Below, piece by piece: positions 6,932-15,012 of a stretch of 44,570 nt of DNA. The stretch comes from Syntrophaceae bacterium UBA2188 (GTDB lineage: Bacteria > Desulfobacterota > BSN033 > UBA1163). The DNA lies in assembly GCA_002327985.1 (NCBI GenBank), contig DCVM01000098.1, positions 1 to 44,570 on the forward strand, given 5' to 3'. The translations under genes were made by a program, and so were the position numbers. Below the pieces are notes generated by a model that was not told the DNA's origin, did not search any database, and was given only the letters and a program-made list of their open reading frames with translations. How positions within the stretch are numbered: the first letter of the stretch is position 1; each line of letters starts with the position of its first letter.

Positions 6932-7438
6932 ATGAATGATGTCCTGAAAGCAATAAAAAACCGAAGGACCATCCGGAGATTCAAGCCCAACCCGATTGAT
7001 GAGGAGATGCTCCAGATGATTCTTGAGGCGGGTCGATGGGCTCCCTCCTTTAGCAATCTTCAGCCCTGGAAATTCATCGTCATCAAAGACCAAGGGTTAA
7101 AAAATGCATTAGACAAGGCTGCCAGGGAGAGTGTGCTCCACTTGGGTATCCATGAAGCCCCTGTGGTCATCCTGGTCTGTGTGGATCGTCGAATCGATCC
7201 CCTCCATGCGATCGAAGCTGGAGCCGCAGCCACCCAGAATATGTCCTTGGCGGCGAATAGTTTAGGGTTAGGGGCGGGCTGGATTGGAATCTGGGGAACA
7301 GAAGCAGAAGCCTCCATCCAAAAAATATTTAAATTCCCTGAAACCCTTCGCATCGTTTCTTTGCTTCCAATCGGGATCCCGGCTGAATCTCCAGAGAGCT
7401 CTCGAAAGCCCATTGAAGAGCTGACCCAATTCAAATAA
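6932..7438 (+). CDS. Nitroreductase-family FMN oxidoreductase
   Basis: A 168-aa flavoprotein of the nitroreductase family. The N-terminus IKNRRTIRRFKPNPI carries the FMN-phosphate-binding arginines. APSFSNLQPWKFIVI is the family's A-P-S-x-x-N-x-Q-P-W motif. A GAAATQNMSLAANSLGLGAGWIG segment follows, and the end LPIGIPAE matches the usual I-G-x-P close. Family members reduce nitro groups, quinones or enones with NAD(P)H, or act in cofactor metabolism; the substrate cannot be named. It has its own promoter and stands alone between two operons. The start ATG has GGAATGAG upstream. Confidence 0.88.
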   Translation: MNDVLKAIKNRRTIRRFKPNPIDEEMLQMILEAGRWAPSFSNLQPWKFIVIKDQGLKNALDKAARESVLHLGIHEAPVVILVCVDRRIDPLHAIEAGAAATQNMSLAANSLGLGAGWIGIWGTEAEASIQKIFKFPETLRIVSLLPIGIPAESPESSRKPIEELTQFK

Positions 7439-7521
7439 GATTTTTGTTACCTTCTCTTATCTATCCGCTGAACGAAAATTATAAAATCATGGGGAAAGTG
7501 ACTTGGAATATCCAAAAAAGC

Positions 7522-7549
7522 TTGACAGAATTCGGGGAAGTAATATAAT
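7522..7549 (+). promoter_or_regulatory. Consensus promoter of the IclR-headed operon
   Basis: TTGACA (7522-7527), 16-bp spacer, TATAAT (7544-7549): both hexamers match sigma70 consensus exactly. Transcription would begin near 7556, just before the putative IclR operator. It is the only strong promoter seen for the 13.6-kb operon downstream. Confidence 0.75.
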
Positions 7550-7560
7550 AAGAAACAGTA

Positions 7561-7575
7561 TTTCGTAATGCGGAA
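7561..7575 (+). promoter_or_regulatory. Putative IclR operator
   Basis: TTTCG-TAATG-CGGAA is a near-palindrome of the 5-5-5 type often bound by IclR-family dimers. It sits at about +5 to +20 of the consensus promoter and ends six bases before the regulator's ATG, a place where binding would repress the operon. Assignment to this IclR protein is inferred. Confidence 0.5.
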
Positions 7576-7581
7576 CATCCA

Positions 7582-8385
7582 ATGCCCCTGAATCGAAGCT
7601 TTAAACCCAACAATCTTGTTCAAACCATTGAAAGGGCTTCTTCCATCCTCGATCTTTTAGGACAAAGTCCCCAAGGGGTCAGCATCCGCGAGTTATCTGC
7701 AAAAATAAAACTTCCCAAAGGAACGATTCATCGCCTTCTCTCTTCTCTCTCCTATTTCGGCTATGTCCGTCAAGATTCGAAGACAAGAAACTATCTTTTA
7801 GGTTTCAAATTGGTGGAGTTGGGTAACCTCCTTCTCAATCAACTCGACCTTCGAAAAGAGGCGGAACCCTTTTTGAAAGACCTTGCGGAAAGGACAAAAG
7901 AGACAGTCCATATGGTCGTCCTCGACCGGAATGAGGTCGTTTATATCGACAAAGTGGAAACGGACCAACACACCAGCGGCCTGAAAATGGCCTCAAGGAT
8001 AGGCCTGAGAAACCCTGCTCATAGTTCTGCTGTGGGGAAAACCTTATTAGCCCATTTTTCCGATGAGGAATTGAAAAACTTCATTGAAGAAAAAGGCCTT
8101 GCGAAAAGGGCCGAAAATACCATCACCGACTCTGCTCAATTAAGGGATCACCTGAAAAATGTTCGGGCTCAAGGATACGCCGTCGACGATGAAGAGAATG
8201 AAAAAGGAATTCGATGTGTGGCTGCTCCTATTTATAACGAGGGTGGGAAGCCAGTGGCTGCCATCAGTATTTCTGGCCCTGCTTTTCGAATTACGAAGAA
8301 GATGATTCAAGAATCTATAAAGAAGGAAGTGATGGAGACCGCTCTTAAGATTTCACAGAGATTGGGTTTCCGTGAGCGGAAGTGA
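7582..8385 (+). CDS. IclR-family transcriptional regulator
   Basis: A 267-aa regulator. Residues ~12-65 form the winged helix-turn-helix (TIERASSILDLLGQSP, then ISIRELSAKIKLPKGTIHRLLSSL-like spacing), followed by the wing NYLLGFKLVELG. Residues ~85-260 are the IclR effector domain, with ETVHMVVLDRNEVVYIDKVE, PAHSSAVGKTLLA, GYAVDDEENEKGIRCVAAPI and AISISGPAFRI. IclR proteins are usually local repressors of adjacent catabolic genes and sense pathway metabolites. It opens a co-directional run of metabolic genes, behind a consensus promoter and a palindrome. There is no clear Shine-Dalgarno before the ATG. The stop codon lies inside a heptad array. Confidence 0.93.
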   Translation: MPLNRSFKPNNLVQTIERASSILDLLGQSPQGVSIRELSAKIKLPKGTIHRLLSSLSYFGYVRQDSKTRNYLLGFKLVELGNLLLNQLDLRKEAEPFLKDLAERTKETVHMVVLDRNEVVYIDKVETDQHTSGLKMASRIGLRNPAHSSAVGKTLLAHFSDEELKNFIEEKGLAKRAENTITDSAQLRDHLKNVRAQGYAVDDEENEKGIRCVAAPIYNEGGKPVAAISISGPAFRITKKMIQESIKKEVMETALKISQRLGFRERK

Positions 8386-8402
8386 ATTGAGAGTTGTGAA
8401 TT
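8382..8402. repeat. Short heptad array overlapping the iclR stop
   Basis: Three 7-bp steps: GTGAATT, GAGAGTT, GTGAATT. The TGA stop of the regulator gene is part of the first unit. Confidence 0.45.
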
Positions 8403-8424
8403 TTTCCAAACTGGAGGAAGTAGA

Positions 8425-8883
8425 TTGAACAGGGAGGAAGCAATTGGAGGAATCGTGATCTTCCTATTTGGGGTGGTGACCACCTTCTTCTCTTTAAAAA
8501 TGCCTCTCGGAACTTTCCGTATGGCAGGGACCGGCCTTTTCCCTCTCTGCTTAGGGGTACTTCTTATAGTTTTATCGAGCCTTTTCCTTATCAAACTTTA
8601 TCTTCAGAAAAAAGAGGGAAAACATGTCATCACGGTTCAGCTTCCCAGTTCAATAAAACAGTTGATGCTCTTTTTAGGAGCGATGTTATTAGCCACTCTG
8701 TTTTTCAATCGCTTGGGATACCCTCTCGTTGCCTTCCTTTTGATGGTAAGTCTTTTAAAAATCCTTGGAATGAAACGATGGAGGACTGTCCTTCCCTTAT
8801 CGTTTATAACCGCAATCGTTTGTTATTTTCTTTTTGTCCAATGGCTGAAGATCCCTCTGCCAAGAGGGTGGATTGGGTTATAG
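8425..8883 (+). CDS. tctB: Tripartite tricarboxylate transporter small membrane subunit TctB
   Basis: A 152-aa protein with four predicted membrane helices (about residues 7-25, 36-55, 75-105 and 120-140). It follows the TctB pattern: an N-terminal helix GGIVIFLFGVVTTFF, a G-x-G-x-F-P segment (GTGLFPLCLGVLLIVLS), and an inner-membrane C-terminal pair. TctB is the small partner of TctA in secondary transporters that take solute from the periplasmic protein TctC. The start is TTG 8425 behind GGAGG. The tctA gene starts 18 bp downstream. Confidence 0.88.
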   Translation: MNREEAIGGIVIFLFGVVTTFFSLKMPLGTFRMAGTGLFPLCLGVLLIVLSSLFLIKLYLQKKEGKHVITVQLPSSIKQLMLFLGAMLLATLFFNRLGYPLVAFLLMVSLLKILGMKRWRTVLPLSFITAIVCYFLFVQWLKIPLPRGWIGL

Positions 8884-8901
8884 AAAACAAGGTTGAGATA
8901 G

Positions 8902-10410
8902 ATGTTTGAATCGCTTCAACATTTGATGACTGGTTTTGGAATCGCCACAACGATTCACAACCTCCTTTACTGTTTGACTGGCGCGATTGTAGGGACTCTG
9001 ATTGGTGTTCTTCCCGGAATTGGCCCGATTGCCGGAATTGCTCTACTCATCCCCGCAACCTTCGGTCTCAATCCCACTTCCGCTATCATTATGCTTGCAG
9101 GAATCTATTATGGCGCTATGTATGGAGGCTCTACGACTTCTATCCTCCTCAACGTACCCGGAGAAACCGCCTCAGTCATCACCTGTATCGACGGCTACCA
9201 GATGGCCCAGAAAGGAAGAGCAGGCCCTGCCCTTGCCACCTGTGCCATTGGTTCCTTCATTGCAGGAACGATCGGCATATTCGGACTGGTCTTTATCGCC
9301 CCACCACTGGCCGAGGCGGCTCTCGCCTTCGGCCCTCCTGAATACTTCTCATTAATGGTATTTGGGTTTATTGTTTTGAGCAACGTGACTGGAATATCCC
9401 TGATCAAGTCCCTCATGATGGCTGTGGTGGGTTTGATCATTGGAACGATCGGACTCGATCCAGTTACAGGAGATGCTCGGTTTACTTTTGGCTCTATTTA
9501 TCTTCTGGGGGGAATCGAATTTGTAGCTGTTGCCATAGGCCTCTTTGGCATCGGGGAAGTCCTGATAAATGTGGAAAAGCCAGCAGACCTGCTGGAACAA
9601 CGAGTTCTCATACCCCGTCTCAGAGAGCTCTACCCTACCCTTCGGGATTTAAAGAGATCAATCGGCCCTATTCTCAGGGGGGCAGGGATCGGATTTGGGG
9701 TGGGTTTGGTTCCCGGACCTGCCCCTGTCATCGCAACCTACTCCTCTTATATGATCGAAAGGAAAATCTCCAAAAACCCTGAAGAGTTCGGAAAGGGAGC
9801 GATTGAAGGGGTGGCCGGCCCTGAATCCGCCAACAACTCCGCCTGTCAATCCGCTTTTATTCCTCTTTTTGTTCTTGGAATTCCTTTCGCACCTCCAACT
9901 GCCATACTTCTCGGCGCCCTTCTCATCCATGGGGTCTCGCCAGGCCCGTTGATGATCAGTCAGCATCCGGAGCTCTTTTGGGGAGTCATCGCTAGTATGT
10001 ACATCGGGAACTTTATTCTTCTCATACTTAACCTCCCTTTCGTCCCTCTTTTCGCCAATATACTCAGAACTCCCAAGAAGATCCTCTTACCTCTCATCAT
10101 CCTTTTCTGCATTACAGGGATGTTCACCGTGAATAATTCGGTATTTGACATATGGATGATGCTCCTTTTTGGAGGAGTAGGGTTTTTGATGAGGAAGTGG
10201 GCCTACGAAGGAGCACCGCTTCTTCTGGCATTGGTCCTCGGACCAAAATTGGAGGTAGCCTTCCGTCAATCCCTGATGATATCCCATGGGGATTTTGGAG
10301 TCTTTGTTAACCGGCCTATATCCATGGCTTTCCTTCTCGCAACAGCCATTTTTCTGATCTTTCCGGCCATTCGTCTTATGTTTAAAAAATCAAAGAAAGG
10401 AGGGATTTAG
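8902..10410 (+). CDS. tctA: Tripartite tricarboxylate transporter large permease TctA
   Basis: A 502-aa multi-spanning inner-membrane permease of the TctA family. The two inverted halves each carry the proline-glycine signature: GVLPGIGPIAGIALLIPATF near residue 38 and GLVPGPAPVIATYSS near residue 270. YYGAMYGGSTTSILLNVPGE and GPESANNSACQSAFIPLF are also typical. It translocates the carboxylate or sugar acid delivered by TctC, driven by an ion gradient. It sits between tctB and tctC in the standard order. The substrate class is suggested by the downstream enzymes, not by the permease itself. Confidence 0.95.
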   Translation: MFESLQHLMTGFGIATTIHNLLYCLTGAIVGTLIGVLPGIGPIAGIALLIPATFGLNPTSAIIMLAGIYYGAMYGGSTTSILLNVPGETASVITCIDGYQMAQKGRAGPALATCAIGSFIAGTIGIFGLVFIAPPLAEAALAFGPPEYFSLMVFGFIVLSNVTGISLIKSLMMAVVGLIIGTIGLDPVTGDARFTFGSIYLLGGIEFVAVAIGLFGIGEVLINVEKPADLLEQRVLIPRLRELYPTLRDLKRSIGPILRGAGIGFGVGLVPGPAPVIATYSSYMIERKISKNPEEFGKGAIEGVAGPESANNSACQSAFIPLFVLGIPFAPPTAILLGALLIHGVSPGPLMISQHPELFWGVIASMYIGNFILLILNLPFVPLFANILRTPKKILLPLIILFCITGMFTVNNSVFDIWMMLLFGGVGFLMRKWAYEGAPLLLALVLGPKLEVAFRQSLMISHGDFGVFVNRPISMAFLLATAIFLIFPAIRLMFKKSKKGGI

Positions 10411-10411
10411 A

Positions 10412-10453
10412 GTTACGAGTTACGAGTTACGAATTATGAATTGTGAATTGTCA
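10412..10453. repeat. Heptad array between tctA and tctC
   Basis: Six consecutive 7-bp units directly after the tctA stop: GTTACGA three times, then ATTATGA and two further drifted copies. The period never slips. Confidence 0.7.
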
Positions 10454-10472
10454 ATTTAGAAAGGAGGTTGTT

Positions 10473-11420
10473 ATGTTAAAAAGAATTTTTAGTATCTTAT
10501 TCGTTTTTTCTCTCATGATGGTGATGCCGCTTCAGGCGGCGGAATTTCCCACCAAAGAAGTCCAGATCATTATTCCCTGGGCAGCAGGAGGGGCAACAGA
10601 CCTGATCTTTCGGGCTTTAGGCGCCACAACAGGAAAATACCTTGGAAAGGCTGTGGTTGTTGTTAACAAGCCGGGTGGAGCAGGTACTGTTGGGTATACT
10701 GAAGCCATGAAGGCGCAACCCGATGGATACACCCTTACCTCTGGTATAACCCCGCTTACGATTCTCCCTCATAATGTAAAGACGGCATTCACCTATAAAG
10801 ATTTCGAACCCGTCATTAATGTGGTAAGCGACCCGGGCATGTTTTTAGTGAGGTCGGATTCCCCATGGAAGAGTCTCAAGGAGTTTTTAGATTATGCTAA
10901 GAAGAACCCCGATATAATCACTGTGGGGAACTCAGGTGCGGGCGGAGGGGTTCATCTGATTGCCCTCGCCTTTGAAAAGGCAGCCGGTGTGAAATTCAAC
11001 CATATCCCTTTTGCAGGAGGAGGGCCATCCGTCACCGCTCTGCTCGGTGGCCATGTGAATGCTGTGTCCGTCTCTCCACCCGAAGGCATTGAGCATGTCA
11101 AGGCTGGAAAGCTGAAGATCATCGCCCTTTTTTCTGAAAAGCGATTTGAGATGTTTCCAGAGGTACCAACCGTAAAGGAACAGGGCGTCGATTTTGCCAT
11201 GGGACAATGGCGAGGATTGATTGCACCCAAAGGGACTCCCCCGGATGTCATTAAAAAACTTCATGATGCCTTCAAAAAGGGAATGGATGATCCAGTTTTC
11301 CAAAAGAATGCAAAGGATATGGCAGTCAATCTCCATTACCTTGGCCCTGAGGCTTTCGGAAAGCTCATGGCGAGCGACCATGAACTCTTCGGTAAACTGA
11401 TCAAAGAGATGAAAAAATGA
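10473..11420 (+). CDS. tctC: Tripartite tricarboxylate transporter substrate-binding protein TctC (Bug family)
   Basis: A 315-aa periplasmic binding protein. The start is ATG 10473 behind AAAGGAGG; it gives a classic signal peptide, LKRIFSILFVFSLMMVMPLQAA, cut before EFPTKEV. The mature protein opens with VQIIIPWAAGGATDLIFRAL, the Bug-family ligand loop, and contains VVVNKPGGAGTVGYTEAMKAQPDGYTL and HIPFAGGGPSVTALLGGHV, all hallmark segments. The protein delivers solute to TctAB. Bug proteins bind carboxylates through water-mediated contacts, so specificity cannot be read directly. The gene ends the tctBAC set and precedes a second, unrelated binding protein. Confidence 0.94.
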   Translation: MLKRIFSILFVFSLMMVMPLQAAEFPTKEVQIIIPWAAGGATDLIFRALGATTGKYLGKAVVVVNKPGGAGTVGYTEAMKAQPDGYTLTSGITPLTILPHNVKTAFTYKDFEPVINVVSDPGMFLVRSDSPWKSLKEFLDYAKKNPDIITVGNSGAGGGVHLIALAFEKAAGVKFNHIPFAGGGPSVTALLGGHVNAVSVSPPEGIEHVKAGKLKIIALFSEKRFEMFPEVPTVKEQGVDFAMGQWRGLIAPKGTPPDVIKKLHDAFKKGMDDPVFQKNAKDMAVNLHYLGPEAFGKLMASDHELFGKLIKEMKK

Positions 11421-11493
11421 CGCTTTTCGCCAAGATTCTCTTTGTATCATTGCGAACGAAGTGAAGCAATCTCTCAGAAAGGAGGATAAAATA

Positions 11494-12495
11494 ATGAAAA
11501 CTGCAAGGTTAGGATTCATTTTATCAATGATTGCTCTTTCCTGTTTTCTCTTCGCATGTGCGAAGACAGCTCCGACGGTCAAACCCACAGCCAAAGCAGA
11601 AAAGACCATCCGTATAGGCAGTCCATTCAAAACAGGCCATATCCTCGTTGATGCAGGTGAGAAGTTCAAGGAGCTGGTGGAGAAGGGGAGTGGCGGAAGA
11701 ATTGCAGTTGAAATGCAGATCGGAATGAAGTCAGAAGAAGAGGTTAACGATTTGAACAACAAAGGGACGATAGAAATGCAGTCCAATGGAAACCGGCCAC
11801 TCGAAATTTATGCACCTCAATATTTCTTCTTAGGTGCCCCTTATGTCTTGAAGGATTGGGACCATTTAAAGAGGTTATGGCAAGGGAACCTGGGAAAGAA
11901 GGCGAGAGAACAGGTGGAGAAGAATGGAAACGTGAGTTATTTGGGAATTGTCTACAGGGGCCTTCGCCAGACCACATCAAAAAAACCCATTTATACTCCG
12001 GCCGATGCCTATGGTTTGAAGCTTCGATTGCCGAAGGTACCGACGTGGATTGCGGTATGGAAAGAAATCGGTGCTGAACCAGTCCCGCTGACCCTTCCGG
12101 AGCTCTACCCTGGATTGAAGGAGGGTAAAGCCGATGCGTCCGAAGGTGATCTTACACAGATTACTTCCTTCAAGCTCGACCAGGTGCAGACGCACCTGAT
12201 CATGACCAACCACATGGTTCAGATTGGTGGGATGCTCATCAACAAGCCATTCTTCGACAAGCTGTCCAAGGCCGACCAGGATCTAATCATGAAGGCGGGA
12301 AAGGAAGCATGCGACTGGGCCAGTACCAAGATGATCGCCTCTGAGAAGGGGGTCCTTCTCGAGCTCCAGCGTAAGGGGATGCAGGTGGTTATTCCTGATG
12401 CAGACTCCTTCAGGGAGAAAGCAAAACCAGCGGTGGAGCAGCTTTTTAAGACAACGTGGCCTGTCACAACCTGGGCTGAAGTTTTGGCTCAATAG
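11494..12495 (+). CDS. TRAP-type DctP solute-binding lipoprotein, without DctQ/DctM nearby
   Basis: A 333-aa binding protein of the TRAP DctP family. The true start is ATG 11494, behind AAAGGAGG; an upstream in-frame codon has no ribosome site. The N-terminus is a lipoprotein signal with lipobox LFAC (Cys at residue 22). DctP features include IRIGSPFKTGHILVDAGEKFKELVEK, a PYVLKDWDHLKRLW segment, YRGLRQTT, LKLRLPKVPTWIAVWKEIGAEPVPL (the conserved carboxylate-binding Arg region) and the late LSKADQDLIMKAGKEA. No TRAP membrane subunit lies in the window. It may work with a remote DctQM or act as a sensor or extra binding protein for the TctAB system. Confidence 0.9.
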   Translation: MKTARLGFILSMIALSCFLFACAKTAPTVKPTAKAEKTIRIGSPFKTGHILVDAGEKFKELVEKGSGGRIAVEMQIGMKSEEEVNDLNNKGTIEMQSNGNRPLEIYAPQYFFLGAPYVLKDWDHLKRLWQGNLGKKAREQVEKNGNVSYLGIVYRGLRQTTSKKPIYTPADAYGLKLRLPKVPTWIAVWKEIGAEPVPLTLPELYPGLKEGKADASEGDLTQITSFKLDQVQTHLIMTNHMVQIGGMLINKPFFDKLSKADQDLIMKAGKEACDWASTKMIASEKGVLLELQRKGMQVVIPDADSFREKAKPAVEQLFKTTWPVTTWAEVLAQ

Positions 12496-12506
12496 TATTC
12501 TATAAA

Positions 12507-12546
12507 TGGAATGCTGGAATGTTGGAACGTTGGAATACTGGGAAAA
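12507..12546. repeat. Octad array, TGGAATNN type
   Basis: Five 8-bp steps after the dctP-like gene, starting TGGAATGC, TGGAATGT. The same TGGAAT octad recurs at 27870-27893, 29979-30018 and 30035-30066. Confidence 0.65.
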
Positions 12547-12563
12547 GCAGAGATCATAGGTAT

Positions 12564-12618
12564 GGGTAGGGGCGACTTTAGTCGCCCTTTTAAAGGGAGG
12601 CTAAAGCCTCCCCTACCC
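12564..12618. repeat. REP-like compound palindrome
   Basis: Two hairpins with 8-bp perfect arms and 2-nt loops (GGGCGACT-TT-AGTCGCCC at 12570-12587 and GGGAGGCT-AA-AGCCTCCC at 12595-12612). They are joined by CCCTTTTAAAGGG and enclosed by the 9-bp inverted pair GGGTAGGGG (12564-12572) and CCCCTACCC (12610-12618). It can fold as a double hairpin or a three-way junction and may also attenuate the operon transcript. There is no T-run, so it is not a simple terminator. Confidence 0.7.
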
Positions 12619-12651
12619 GACATGCCTACCATGAAAAATTAAGGAAACCCA

Positions 12652-13761
12652 ATGCCAATCTCTAATGAAATCAAAGAGAAGGAAAGAAGGGTTAGGGAAC
12701 TTCTTCGATCAAAAAATTTGAAAGCTCTGTTGCTAAAGCGACAGGCAAATTTTTCATGGATGACGTGTGGTGGCCTCAATCTGGTTGGAATTACCACAGA
12801 ATTCGGGGCCACCACACTCCTCATCACGGAGAATTCAAAATTCTTAATTTCGAATGTGATTGAAGCTCCCCGTATGATCCATGAAGAAGGACTCGAAAAA
12901 CAGGGCTTCATTATTAAGACCTTCCCCTGGCATGAAGATCAAGAAGTCTCCGTTGTAAAAGAGATTGTCGGGGAAGGATCTTTGGGAAGCGATGTTCCTT
13001 TTCCAAATGCGATGGTGCTGGCTGAAGAGGTAGCTAAACTTCGCTACTCCTTAACACCGGAAGAACAGAAGCGGTATCGATGGCTGGGAAAAAGAGTTTC
13101 CAATGCCTTGGAAAAGACGATGATGAAGACGAAGAAGGGGGAAAAGGAGTCAGCAGTGGTGGGTAGACTTTGCAAGGAATTGTGGAAAGATAGAATCGAT
13201 CCTATTACATTAATGTCTGCAGCAGATGATCGGATTTCTAACTTTCGCCATCCTATCCCCACTGAGAAAAGGATTGAAGAATACTTAATGGTTTCTGTCA
13301 ACGCCAGGAAATGGGGGCTCATTGTCTCTCTCACCCGATTTGTCCACTTTGGGAAATTGCCTGAAGAACTGAGAAAAAAATATGAAGCCAATGTCTTTAT
13401 TGATTGCACCATGATGGCTCACACCCGTCCAGGGATTCTGGCGAAGGAAGTCCTTCAAAAAGGGATTGATGCCTATCAAGAAAAAGGATACCCAGAGGAA
13501 TGGAAGCTCCACCACCAGGGCGGCTCAATCGGCTATACGGGTAGGGATTACAGAGTTCATTTTAAATCGCCTGATATCATCCAGGAGAACCAGGCCTTTA
13601 CTTGGAATCCATCGATCACTGGGACCAAATCGGAAGATACGATTCTCGCAACTTCAAAGGGACCGGAGATGATCACCTGTCCGATTCTCTACCCTACCCT
13701 TTCTTTGAGCGTTGCTGGTATTTCATTCATCCGACCGGCTATCTTAGAGATAGCAGAATAA
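12652..13761 (+). CDS. M24 (Xaa-Pro peptidase/creatinase) family protein with altered metal site
   Basis: A 369-aa protein in two domains: an N-terminal creatinase-like domain (~1-130, with LKALLLKRQANFSWMTCGG) and a pita-bread M24 catalytic domain (~140-369). In active M24 peptidases the metals are held by two Asp, a His and two Glu. Here the first-Asp region reads MVSVNARKWGLIVSLTRFVHF, where no aspartate stands at either usual position. A His-rich WKLHHQGGSIGY and a Glu in TGTKSEDTIL remain. The protein is therefore probably not a normal dimetal peptidase. It sits within a sugar-acid operon, so a hydrolase, binding or isomerase role on a small molecule is possible. The start ATG is preceded by AAGGAA. 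Confidence 0.8.
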   Translation: MPISNEIKEKERRVRELLRSKNLKALLLKRQANFSWMTCGGLNLVGITTEFGATTLLITENSKFLISNVIEAPRMIHEEGLEKQGFIIKTFPWHEDQEVSVVKEIVGEGSLGSDVPFPNAMVLAEEVAKLRYSLTPEEQKRYRWLGKRVSNALEKTMMKTKKGEKESAVVGRLCKELWKDRIDPITLMSAADDRISNFRHPIPTEKRIEEYLMVSVNARKWGLIVSLTRFVHFGKLPEELRKKYEANVFIDCTMMAHTRPGILAKEVLQKGIDAYQEKGYPEEWKLHHQGGSIGYTGRDYRVHFKSPDIIQENQAFTWNPSITGTKSEDTILATSKGPEMITCPILYPTLSLSVAGISFIRPAILEIAE

Positions 13762-13812
13762 GCATCATCAGTTTGAAGTGACCGTTCTGAAATAGAAAGG
13801 AGTGAAGCACAC

Positions 13813-15003
13813 ATGGATAAAGTGAGAATCGGGATGGTAGGCTCCCAGTTTGCAGCAGACCTTCATCTCCGCAACCTTTCAAAATTGAGGGGGGCGAAGG
13901 TCGATGTCGTTGCGGTCGTTTCCAAGAATAAAGAACATGCAGCCTCCTTCGCAAAAAAGTTTGAGATCCCAGATTTTTACGATGATTATAGATTGCTCCT
14001 AAAACGAAAAGATATCGATGTGGTGGATCTGTGTGTCCCCACGGACATGCACGAGGAGTTTTCCATCAAAGCAGCAGAGGCTAAAAAACATATCATTTGC
14101 GAAAAGCCCCTGACAGGATATTTTGGGAAGGAAAGAAAAGAAGAACAGGTTGGATTTACCATCAGCAAAAAGCTGATGCTGGAAGAAGCATTGAGAGGGT
14201 GCGATCGAGTCCTCAAAGCAGTGAAAAAGAATAAAGTTAAATTTATGTACGCCGAAAACTGGATCTATGCCCCTCCATTCACGAAACTGAAAAGTTTGAT
14301 TCAGGTCAGTGGAGGAACCATCTTAGATATTCGAGCAGAGGAAAGCCACTCCGGCTCCCATGCGAAGTACTCAAGAAAATGGAAAACTTCAGGTGGGGGA
14401 GCATTGATGAGGCTGGGTGCCCATCCTGTGGGTGGCGTTCTCCATTTAAAGCACTACGAGGGAATTCTGAAATATGGAAAGCCGATACGGGCTAAATCCG
14501 TCATGGCAGAGGTTGGACAGCATACAAAAATTGCATCTTTTTTAAAAGAGAAAAAGAAATATGTTGTTTCTGAATGGGATGATGTCGAGGATTGGGGGGT
14601 GATGGTCATTAACTTTGAAGACAATTCAAAGGCAACGGTTTTCTCCTCTGATGCGGTCTTAGGCGGGGTGAGAAATACGATGAATGTGTATCTTTCGAAT
14701 GCGGTGGTCCATGTTAATATTAATCCCCACAATGCCTTGGAAGTCTATGCTCCAGAACCTCATATCTTCGGAGATGAGTATATTGCGGAGAAACTGGAGA
14801 CGAAAGCAGGATGGAATTTTCCAAGTCCGGATGAGGATTGGGTAAGAGGCTATCCTCAAGAATTGGAAGATTTCGTAGAGGCCGTCTTGTTTGACCGAGA
14901 ACCGATCTCCGGAATCGATTTGGCAAGAGGTGTCATTGAAGCCATTTACGCAGCGTATACCTCTGCAGAAGAAGGAAAACGAATTCTTCTTAAAAAAGAA
15001 TGA
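13813..15003 (+). CDS. Gfo/Idh/MocA-family NAD(P)-dependent dehydrogenase
   Basis: A 396-aa oxidoreductase. The Rossmann domain starts RIGMVGSQFAADLHLRNL, and DVVDLCVPTDMHEEFSIKAAEAKKHIICEKPLTG contains the family's EKP motif with the catalytic Lys. The C-terminal domain includes GGGALMRLGAHPVGGVLHL, where the His is at the usual catalytic position. A stretch at ~105-120 (YFGKERKEEQVGFT) is longer than in typical inositol dehydrogenases. Such enzymes oxidise a hydroxyl of a sugar, cyclitol or sugar acid with NAD(P). The next gene, an IolB-like isomerase, begins nine bases later, which recalls the IolG-IolB pairing in inositol breakdown. Exact substrate unknown. Confidence 0.9.
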   Translation: MDKVRIGMVGSQFAADLHLRNLSKLRGAKVDVVAVVSKNKEHAASFAKKFEIPDFYDDYRLLLKRKDIDVVDLCVPTDMHEEFSIKAAEAKKHIICEKPLTGYFGKERKEEQVGFTISKKLMLEEALRGCDRVLKAVKKNKVKFMYAENWIYAPPFTKLKSLIQVSGGTILDIRAEESHSGSHAKYSRKWKTSGGGALMRLGAHPVGGVLHLKHYEGILKYGKPIRAKSVMAEVGQHTKIASFLKEKKKYVVSEWDDVEDWGVMVINFEDNSKATVFSSDAVLGGVRNTMNVYLSNAVVHVNINPHNALEVYAPEPHIFGDEYIAEKLETKAGWNFPSPDEDWVRGYPQELEDFVEAVLFDREPISGIDLARGVIEAIYAAYTSAEEGKRILLKKE

Positions 15004-15012
15004 GGCCCTTCC

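Noticed and set aside
10412..10453. Possible CRISPR array among the short repeats
   Set aside because: Units are contiguous 7-mers without spacers, and no cas genes are present.
10932..11786. A 284-codon minus-strand open frame across tctC and the DctP-like gene
   Set aside because: It spans the ends of two clear binding-protein genes on the other strand and shows no recognisable motif.
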